Position numbers and translations under genes: made by a program. A stretch of DNA of 64,000 bases, from positions 3,699,040 to 3,763,039 of the forward strand of contig CM026430.1 of NCBI GenBank assembly GCA_014871385.1, written 5' to 3'. Of this stretch, positions 49,762 to 59,014 are shown piece by piece (the stretch's first letter is position 1; the number at the start of each line of letters is the position of its first letter). The notes under the pieces were generated by a model. That model was not told the DNA's origin. It was given only the letters and a program-made list of their open reading frames with translations, and made no database searches. This DNA is from Ceratodon purpureus. Its lineage: Eukaryota; Streptophyta; Bryopsida; Pseudoditrichales; Ditrichaceae.

Positions 49762-50917
49762 CCCCTAACTTTCAGGATCATGACTCTAGTGTTCAGTAGT
49801 TTAGAGGAGTAGCTGATCGTGACGCAACAAATCACGTCCATGCTTTACTTCTCACTGTCGGATGCTCCTGATTATAAGTCAAATCGATCCTTGATCGCTC
49901 TCTGCAGAATTTACAGGCCCTAAACTTTGTCATCTGTATTTTAGCTACCTTTGAAGTTTGAGATATTATCTTCAAATCACACAGATTTCAGGTGACCTAA
50001 ATAACTCTATTCGAAATTGCCTAACCGTCAACACACGTTAGGGAACTTGTCTTCAACCTGAGACGGGGATTTGGACGTCAAACGAAGAAGTTCATTTCAG
50101 CCCCATCATATTGAGGAGGCCTTCCAAGTCAAGGCTTTATGTTACTTCCAGTTTCAACATTCAGTTTGCCAACTTGGATTGCTCTCTGTTGCAGCTGTTG
50201 TTCAACATAGCTGACAAGCTGTCAACTTAGGTGTTCAATTTGCTTCTCTGTTAATCCTTCAAACTACCATTAATTTAGACTCTGTTGCTAATCTTCATCA
50301 TCGTAGCTCTATGAAACAAAAACGCAAAATCAATTTGGACAAACTCGACTCTACTTTTAGATGAACAAACTCTGTTGCCTTAGACAAACAATGACATCAA
50401 TTTCTCCTTCAGAGACTCATAAACTTGAAGCCTACAGTAACTGCCACTGTTTCAGATAATAGCCGAATCCCCAATTTTTAAGGAATGATTGACTTTTGAC
50501 ATTCCGACTGTGTGTAAGTTTGAATTCGTTATGAAAATGTCAAAGAGTTGGCTAATTTGGAAATGAGAAAGCTTATTTTAATTCCACTTTATCGGCCGCA
50601 TAAGGGTATAAATATGGTATGAATTTGTCACAATGAAGGGTGCCTTGAGAGCTTGTTTGAATTTAGTGTGGCAGTGTGAAGCGGAGGTTACCTGAATGGC
50701 CGAGGTGATTTTTGAAAGTAACTGAAAAAGAATCGGTTTTTGAATTTGGTAAATTAGAAAGCACATGTGGAAAGAATTTGCTTCATCGATTGTATCCAGA
50801 TAATGGTGTATACATATCGATTGTATCCACAAAAGTTGAATAAAGGAAACCATCTGAAGGCTCCAATGTTAGAATTATATGATTGACCAATTTAATAAAT
50901 ATTTCAATTACAAGGCC
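49762..50917. other. Spacer with a possible TTAA-element end
   Basis: TTAA (49758-49761) followed by CCCCTAACTTTC looks like a left end of the TTAA family, but no partner end was found. No gene recognised; a 91-codon minus frame at 50578-50853 has no motif. Confidence 0.4.
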
Positions 50918-50921
50918 TTAA

Positions 50922-51030
50922 CCCCTAATTGGCCTGTCGAAGAATGGGCTTCTTTTTGAAATTTAGGGGATGTTGGATGTGAATTTTTGAAGTTTTTTTG
51001 TAGATAGAAGGAATTGCTAGAGTTTTGTGG

Positions 51031-51032
<2 letters not shown>
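50922..51032 (+). mobile_element. Truncated TTAA-family element (left end)
   Basis: TTAA (50918-50921) followed by CCCCTAATTGGCC and an AGAATGGGCTT word like that of subfamily A (38378). It is interrupted by the AT microsatellite. Confidence 0.55.

Positions 51033-51120
<88 letters not shown>
51033..51120. repeat. (AT)n microsatellite
   Basis: About 44 uninterrupted AT units. Confidence 0.98.
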
Positions 51121-51124
<4 letters not shown>

Positions 51125-52339
51125 TATACATTGGAAATAAAATATATATGGTGTTTGAAGCAATTTTTTTACTTGTCAGCAACACTCAAAATTTTTGCTA
51201 CATCCTTCAAATATCTTTGGGATTTTTTTATGCAAGTAACTAAATGATTTATTTTGAAATTGTTTTTTTTTTTAAAAAGTGTTTTATTTTGGAGAATTTC
51301 ATTTCATGTGGAGTCAAATTTTTCTCATCCTTTTTGGTCAAGATGGAAAAAAATATAAAGAATAAGAAATCTTTATTACATAGAAGATAGAGCTTTTATC
51401 TAATTTTTTTTTTTTTCTACTTCAAGAATAGACATAAATCTTTGTATTGATTGCACGGATTTATATTCTATCTAAAAATGGATTATCAAAAAAATAGAAT
51501 GAGTGTTATCAATAACATGAATCCATGTTCCTTAGGCAACTATTTTCACAATGCTATACCTTTTTGCTACCTCTTAAATTTGGTGCATAACTAATTTACA
51601 TCATGTACATCATGTACATCATATTAGTATAAAACCCTCAACTTATGTATGTAAAAAATTTACACAAAGCCTAAGTCAACGTTTGTTGATCCTATGTCGA
51701 AAGATAGGAAAATACAATGTTTTTTAATTTAAACTCTATTATCTTCTAATCCATGCGATGGAATTTATTGGATTTTTTTGTGCATAATTTTCTAAAAGTC
51801 TCAGGTAAGATTCTACATTTGGAAATCGAGATTCACCCAGCTTCTTTAGTTTTGATTTTTTCACTTTTGCTTCAAAAATGATAGTTTTTGGAGTGTTCTT
51901 GTGAGAAATGGTCACAACTGATAAGATATTAAGATGTAACAATGGCTTGAGTAGCAACCTAAGTGACATTAACAATAGCCAATGTAGAACCATGCTTCTA
52001 TTGGACAACATAACCTTTAAAAATAATGTATTTCACATCATATGTAGATAATAAGAAATCTTCATATTTTGAATTTACCAACTTTCTTCATTATTTGTGT
52101 AATATGATCTAACTAAAGTGTTTTTTTCTAATTTTATGCTGATGCCCAAATCAAATCTTTAAAGCTTTGATAATAGATCAATAGATATTTAAGTAATAAC
52201 AGGATATTCTGAACGAAATTAAGTTTAAGACCTTGTAGCTTTTACCATTGTTTTCTTTAAAAACCATTGTGTTCCTATTCATGAACTTTCCACTATAATA
52301 TAATACATATCACATGCTACAACCTTCTAATTTACACTC
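51121..52339. other. AT-rich spacer
   Basis: No gene recognised. A triplicated ACATCATGT word at about 51598-51620 is the only local repeat noted. Confidence 0.4.
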
Positions 52340-52781
52340 TCAACTTCTAAAGTCAAAATGACTCCTACATGGGTTGATTTGACTTTGGTTAGGCTCTTAG
52401 TTATTAAATATAGATCATATGAAGTTAAATTGTTTTGCAGATCATTGGGTTTTCTCGTACATTTTCAACAAAAACATTCATGCTTCAAGATTCTTTGAAC
52501 TTTAAGAGATATATGCAATCAAAGTTTGAAAACACAATTAGGACCCAAAAGCTGCGGAATTAGCTCATTCATCCTCAAAATCTGCCCAAAATTAATTAGA
52601 TCACAGAAACTTCAAAAATTCACCAAAATTTGAGATTTTTACTTTTTTTCAAGTTTTTTTATTTTTTATTTTTTACATGTAAGTACAATTTGAAGGCATG
52701 ATCTCACCGCTTGGAATTTCCAATCCAATATTTTTCCATATGCCTTTCTTACTATCAAAGACCGGCCTTTGTATTTGCATT

Positions 52782-54035
52782 AGGAGAAATGTGGGGTCTC
52801 CAAAAGGCATTGTAAGACAGCCCGAGGTAGGTGAACTTGCTGTCTACGCATGCCTGTCTAATTAATCCCAAATGTTGTCGCATGCCTCTCTAATTAACCC
52901 CTAAAGGTCCAGGAAACCCGATTTGGGTTTTTGCTATTTCGGGCAGCCTAGTTGAAGGGATTAAAAGTAATATTTTTGCCTGAGATTTTTACTAGATGCT
53001 CCTTTTACCGCAAAGTATGCATGGTAAAATTTTCAAAGTCAACTTCCAATTTTAGAACATTCATTTAGAAATTTTAGGTTTCAAGTCAACTTTGGGCAGT
53101 TTAAAATTAGGTTTTTTTCATTTTTTTTTAAAAGTATGTTCATAACCAAATCATTACTCAAAATCCAAAGTGACCCAAGCCAAAAAGTTTACCAATTTTA
53201 CAAGGGCAGCCTCCAAAAATTATGTGAACAAGCTTCAAAGTTTTGTGTAATTTTACATTTTTTCCTTTCAGAAATTGTCACAATTTGAGATTTAAAATTT
53301 AATTATTTTTTTTTCTACCAAAATTTACAAACTCATAGATGTAACTTTTCACCGTTCACTTTTTTTTAAAACCAAAAAAATTTAATGTTATTTAAGTTTT
53401 ACCATATTGACAATTTTGAACCTACTTTTGGAAAATAATTTGCATAAAGGTCAAAAAATCAAAAGAAATCTTCAAAATTTTGCATGGAGGTGCTCAACTT
53501 AGTTACGAGTGTTGGATTGTTATGTCACGGTTCTCAGTGAAATGAAGCAATTAGAGTCATTTTGAGAAGTAGTAGACCTCAAACGGGTATTTAGAATGAA
53601 CCACTGTCCAAGGTTTGTGACTGTAGAAAGATGCCATAACAGTCCAATCGAAAGATCTTTTGGTTGGAAATACAAGGAAAGGAAATTTTATTGGAAACAT
53701 ACATCAATTTCCATAAGGTGGTCAAAATCTGCAATTTTGGGTCTTGGAGGTTCCAAAACACTCCGGACCTTTAGGGGTTAATCTCAAATGTTGTGAATAT
53801 CATGCCCGTTGACAACGTCAGAAGCTACAGTGTTGACAATGTCATTACTGCTCGCACTATTCACTACGTTGACAACAGTGGCACACGCCGTTGCTGGTAG
53901 CAATTGGCTGGACCACAAAATTCACTCTTGGCAACACATGGCACCATAGGTGCGAGCAGGATAAAGTGCACGGGTTTCACCAAAATTTTAGGCACGTGGG
54001 AACCAAAGACCATTTAGAGACCTCAAATTTCCCCT
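52782..54035. mobile_element. TIR element nested in the old TTAA element
   Basis: The ends AGGAGAAATGTGGGGTCTC (52782-52800) and, inverted, AGGGGAAATTTGAGGTCTC (54017-54035) form imperfect inverted repeats exactly at the break in the older element. Without the further insert at 52898-53777 it is about 370 bp. The target duplication is unclear (ATT or similar), so the superfamily is unassigned. Confidence 0.65.
52898..53777 (+). mobile_element. TTAA-flanked DNA element, 880 bp (subfamily D)
   Basis: CCCCTAAAGGTCC start and GGACCTTTAGGGG end are perfect 13-bp inverted repeats between TTAA (52894-52897) and TTAA (53778-53781). The palindrome AAACCC-GATTT-GGGTTT (52914-52930) lies just inside the left end, and three GGGCAG words lie inside. 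Innermost of three nested insertions. Confidence 0.9.
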
Positions 54036-54729
54036 AATTAATTTCAGCATACCTCTATGTGAAAAATGAAGCATTTCTTTAGGTTTTATAATTTGTATGA
54101 GGGTAAGAAGTGCATGGATATACTTCTAACCCAATTAAGAACAAGAATTTGAAGAGCCTTAAGTCAAATTTACTTTTGAAATTGATTTTTTTGGCTCTCA
54201 ACACACTTCAAATCCATTTTGCAACAAAGAAAAAAACTTTTTTTCCGACTTTAAACATTATGATCCTACGAACGGTACGGAGTTTGAATCTAAGATTTGG
54301 AGTCCATATACATGTACAAGTAAGGTACTAGATCTTACACTTATTTTTCCTTAAAATACATCAAAACCTGAAAAATTACACCTTGAAAATTGAAGATGCC
54401 AATTTTGAGGCCTTTTGACTTTACGTCGTAAATTTTAAACATTGAATCTCATGATACAAGTGTGTAACTGCAAAAGTTTCACATCCAATCTTAGTTTCGG
54501 TAGTCAATGTAATCACTGTTCCCACTAGATCTCTGACTTTCTTTCACCGATCTGAACATTCTGTACTCTTATCACGATTCCGACATGCTTAAATGTACAT
54601 GACGAACTAGCATCCCGAAGAAGCGTTTTTTTGTATATGTCGCTAAATTCCAATTGAGTCACTTCCAACATGAATCTCAATCCTCTCTAAGTGGGCATGG
54701 CATGGAAGAAATACTAAGTCCCTCACCAG

Positions 54730-54929
54730 GAGATGTACGCAGTCGAGGGCGAAAACAAGGACGCCAACACCATCAACTGCGTGCAGAGAGGGCAACAGAA
54801 GTGCCTGGAGTTCATGCCAACTTCCATCGTAATCATTCTCCTCGGCGATCTCCAGTACCCGGCACAGTGGCTGTTCTAGGCGGTGTCCACTCTGTGGCAC
54901 GCCTTCAGTACTTTAATGCCGGGGACTGG
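54730..54929 (+). pseudogene. Fragment of an MGST3-like MAPEG membrane protein
   Basis: The plus strand reads MYAVEGENKDANTINCVQRG then QQKCLEFMP and LLGDLQYP. This matches the conserved core of plant microsomal glutathione S-transferase 3 (NKDA..FNCVQRGHQNSLE.MP..). After LF a stop and a frameshift follow, and homology resumes in another frame as VLGGVHSVARLQYF. It is a GC-richer island in AT-rich repeats, hence a captured, dead fragment. Confidence 0.75.
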
Positions 54930-55376
54930 TTAGAACTTCGGGAGAAAATGCTGGGAAATCAGAGCCCCAAAATGGGCTAATCTTTCAGTAGAAGAAAATT
55001 CCAAAAAAAAAATGGCAGAATCAAATTAGACGAGTTGAAGGCATCAAGCTTTTCCAACAAGTATTGAAATCACCCATGAACCCTGTTGCATAAGCTTCTA
55101 CCTCTGGCAATCTATAGTAGCACTGAATATTCTAAAGGGCGGAATCTACATTCTGACTTACCAATCGATAACCATACTTGTGTATATGCCCGACCATTCT
55201 TGCAGTTCTAGGGTGTATACTCTGAAGTATGAATTCTGAGATTAAAATTGAAGATGCGTAGGGATTCTAGTAATCCTTGGGACAGGGCACGCACCCGTCT
55301 TCAAAAGAATCTAGGAAGGACGACTCGGTGACATAAGTTAGAATCATTTTGGGTATTCCAGGCAGTCAGTGACTCC
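54930..55376. other. Spacer between captured gene pieces
   Basis: Composition is more gene-like than the repeats around it, but no protein similarity was recognised. Confidence 0.3.
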
Positions 55377-55466
55377 TCATAACTTGAGGAATACAAACTC
55401 CTCTACAGCTGGAATGTCGCCCAATTTCTGAAGTGTAGCCTTTGAGGGCTCTTCGTCCACACCGAT
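55377..55466 (-). pseudogene. Captured 3' end of a PGDH gene
   Basis: The minus strand encodes [20 protein letters not shown], then VEEFVFLKL and a stop, the last 29 codons of phosphoglycerate dehydrogenase. Against the local gene (18119-18208) I count 15 base changes in 14 codons, 13 of them synonymous and one Glu to Asp. No splice acceptor or other PGDH sequence precedes it. It lies at the edge of repeat R copy 2. Confidence 0.9.
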
Positions 55467-55865
55467 GAGTGTGTTGATGTTGGAAATGTGGTAATCAAAT
55501 CTTAAAAACGACACAATTGTTAAGCATGAAAATGCACACATAGAAATTGTATAGGTAACATAATATACATGGATTATTAGAGTATTATAAGAGCTGCATC
55601 TGACATATCTAGCATAAAATTGAAATATAAGAGCTTGAGTTATAAAGGTTGCATCTAATATGCACCACCACAAAGTAAGGAGGTCGATGTAAAAGGCAGA
55701 CTCAAATAAAACAGAGAATGTGTCTAAGAGAGGTTGCACCTACTGTCTTTTTTTTTCTCCATCAACCACCAACTATGCCAGCCCAAAATATTTCTCCGAC
55801 ACAGAGATGTTTTTTAAAATTTGCTTAACTTCTTTTATCCCACCTTCTAAGACCAATTTTTTTAA

Positions 55866-55913
<48 letters not shown>

Positions 55914-56600
55914 AAATTCCGCCCAATGCACCCTCAAGAATGTCATGAGCAGAAAAACAAGCTTTAATTACCGAGATGGATGCAGCTAAAATTTAAATTA
56001 TAAATTGGACAAATTGACTATAATTTTATGATTGAAATAATATAAATAAATATAAAATAAAAGAAGATAAAATCGCAAAGAAATGAACACTTCTTAGGAC
56101 ATTCCTTGTTTTACATAAGCCACTAGCTTGGGGAGGGACCAGACGACCAGACCCAAAACAACAGGGACAATCCGTGCTGCTGTAGATTGATTACAAATGC
56201 AAATTGAGCTTTCAGACTCATTATTTAGGTTACAAAACCATTTCCATTAATGTGGCAATGGAAGACACATTATGAATTATTATGCAAAAATGCACATCCG
56301 TAATATTTTATTTTCTTGAAAAATTAAGGTTGGTCTTTAAAAGAACGAATTTCTCAAATTTTGTTTTTAGCAAAAAAATAGTAAAAATGACCTTAAATGG
56401 CTTAGAAAAAACAAAATATTGCAAAGACTAATTTTTTTAATTTAATTTTTTATATCTTCATATTTATCTAATTTTTTCATTGTTTATGTTTAGAATTATA
56501 TAAGAACAAACATGCTATGGTGTTACGGTATATATATATATATGGTATCCAAGAAAGGAATTTAGAATTTAGAAACAATTGGAGCCCTTTTGGTGATTGA
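55467..56600. repeat. Interspersed repeat R, copy 2
   Basis: Matches 35829-36742, 37668-37790 and 39340-39560. At 56190 (TGTAGATTGATTACA) it preserves the site that in copy 1 contains the 921-bp TTAA element. Includes an (AT)n tract at 55877-55909. No gene. Confidence 0.7.
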
Positions 56601-56897
56601 ATGGCACACAAAGTGTGATAAAAATACACAAAGGTCAGCAAATATAGAGAGTATGAACCAAAAAAAAAAAAACCAAATTTTCTTGAATTGTATTGATTTT
56701 TTTTGTGAATTTTTAAGGTCCAAAATTTAAGGGTGCCAATAAATGATCATGAAATTGTCTCTAGTGGCTCTGGAAAAACATTGACATGAAATTGTCACTA
56801 GTGGCTCTGGAAAACCATAGACAGTTTAAGGATTAATATGTCAATGAGGGCTCAAACACCAAAAATCAGAGTGAGAAATGAATACCATCATGATTAG
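56601..56897. other. AT-rich spacer with small tandem duplication
   Basis: A unit of about 37 bases (ATGAAATTGTC.CTAGTGGCT) is repeated twice at about 56748-56822. No gene. Confidence 0.5.
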
Positions 56898-56901
56898 TTA
56901 A

Positions 56902-57664
56902 CCCCCAAAGGCCTAAACAACCAAAAATTGGTTGATCTCATTCTTTCAAGTTCTATAATTGTCATCGAAATGACAATTATTCATCCATTTTTTTTTACTT
57001 TGTAAAGTTGTGAGAATTTTATCTAATGTCATTGACGGATTTTCTAAACAAAAACTTCATGAATTTTGGTGCCTCCTTAATGTCCAAGACATCAATACCG
57101 TGTATGTATTCAAAAACTTTGAACTACAAACAGCTGAAATACAATTTTGACTATTGGGATGATCTTTTTTGCATTTGAAGTAGACTAATGAAAATGTATT
57201 TCAACAACTCTTTTTTCTATTCCAATTTAAAATTTTGAAAATCTCTAAAATTGAGTGATTTATACCTCGTATAAGATGAAGGGATATGAACGTGGCTACA
57301 ACTTGATTTTCCACGATTATATGTTTTTTCATCATATTTTTATATTAAAACATAATTTTTGAGCACGGTAACAAATATGAGGTGCTTGATTGTCAGATAC
57401 ATCTATGGTAAATATTTTGTAATTTTTTAATATAAAATATCTTTGATATGAATTTTCTTTGTTTGTTTTGATTTGAATGTTTATATTAAGTACATAATGA
57501 AACCATTAATTTTGAGAATATTATTGTTTGTAGATAACATGTATATCTAGCTAAATGAATTTAAAAATTCATATAAATTTACATTAATTATAGTAGCCAA
57601 ATAGAGCATCCAGAGTTAAAGACTACTTCCAAGTTCCGTGGTCATAGGCTCAAGCATTTGGGGG
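56902..57664 (+). mobile_element. TTAA-family element, 763 bp
   Basis: TTAA (56898-56901) then CCCCCAAAGGCC; the end CATTTGGGGG is followed by TTGA (57665-57668), a decayed TTAA. The palindrome CAACCAA-AAA-TTGGTTG (56918-56934) lies just inside the left end. Confidence 0.75.
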
Positions 57665-57754
57665 TTGATGGGGGTCTATTTTTGTTAGTGTTGGTCCTTT
57701 TAGTAATTAATCTTTCTACCTTATGTTAGAAAAGACTATGGTAACATTCATTAA

Positions 57755-58685
57755 CCTCTAAAAGACAATTGTCCACATTTGGGCTTTATTTAAGTTCGGC
57801 CAAGTATCTCTGATTCTCTGCTGTCAATTTTAGATTAAAAAATTTGAATTTTTTTGTGAATATTTTTTGTTATAAGAACTTTGAGGGAATCTAATTTTTT
57901 TTAAATCCGACATTTATAAAATATTTATGGTACCCGAAGTGGAATTTTGTGTTCGATGGGCAATTCGGGCAGCCATGCAAAAATAGTTTTTTTTTACTTT
58001 TGAGATTTTTCCTATAAATGCTCAATGTTGTCATCTTTGAGATTTCCAAAAAAAACTTCTTTCAATACAAAGTGTTCATTCCACAAAAAATCAAAGTTTT
58101 TCATAGTTTCGGGCAATGTACTAAAAAACTTATTTTATCCTTCATGAAAGTTATAATTTTTTTTTTGATTTATTCCTTTTTTCAGTCAAAAGATGGACAT
58201 CAATCTTTAATTTGACCGTTTGGATTGGGACTGAAGTTTATGAAAAAATGGAATTTTGAGGAAAGAGATTAGAATTAGCATTCTTGTATATTCAACTTAA
58301 TAAAAATATTGTTTTCAACATGCTACACTGAGCTTTTGTGTGTAATTGTTTTTTAATGAAATTAGCTAACTTAGTCATGTATGTCATGCACTAAAACCTA
58401 GAAAATCCATAATGCAATAAAACCTAAGAAATAAAAAGTTAGAGTGTGCCAACCTAGTTAAAAATTGCGTCAAAAAAGTTTGTTTTCAAATTTCAATTGC
58501 TATAATCTTCTAACTTCTATGGTTGATTTTGATGAAATTTTTTGAATTATCTACTAAAGTAATCTAGTTAAAGATTTTACAATTACAATTGAAAAATAAT
58601 TATTTTTAGTCATTCATGCTTTTTACATTAGAAATGGGAGTTTTGGAGCGTATCTTGGTAAAACATAGTCAAGGAATTTTAGGGA
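57755..58685 (-). mobile_element. TTAA-flanked DNA element, 931 bp (subfamily A, inverted)
   Basis: TTAA (57751-57754) then CCTCTAAAAG; the end TTTTAGGGA precedes TTAA (58686-58689). The interior matches 38350-39272 (GGTACCCGAAGTGGA, GACCGTTTGGATTGGGA). Eroded ends suggest an older insertion. Confidence 0.8.
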
Positions 58686-58689
58686 TTAA

Positions 58690-59014
58690 GATGACATCTT
58701 GAAAATATTGTATTCTGAAAAAAACCTTACTACAACATTTACTAAAGTGACATAAAAATGGTATAATAAACAATGAATACAAAAATTGGTATTACAATGA
58801 CATTCATTAAAATATTATCTAAACAATACTAACTTAACACTAAAATATTACATTTCACCCCTACAATAAATGAAATCAATATGATTTACACTATCAAATC
58901 CCACTTCTTATATCAACACATTTAACACACATATCTAGGAATTATCATGATATTTTACTAATGTCAGAATTGATCAACACGAGGCGATGTTCACACTCTT
59001 CACTTCACTGTAGA
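58690..59014. other. AT-rich spacer
   Basis: Nothing recognised. Confidence 0.4.

Larger units (their letters stand above)
52340..54430 (-). mobile_element. Old subfamily-B TTAA element, inverted and split by a nested insertion
   Basis: 52340-52781 and 54036-54430 together match the reverse complement of 30044-30958 (CATTCATGCTTCAA, GACCGGCCTTTG, TCAGCATACCTC, AGCATTTCTTTAGGTTTT). The two halves are separated by 52782-54035. Its own ends are eroded. Confidence 0.7.

Noticed and set aside
51014..51247. Frames of alternating Ile-Tyr across the AT repeat
   Set aside because: Pure (AT)n microsatellite, not coding.
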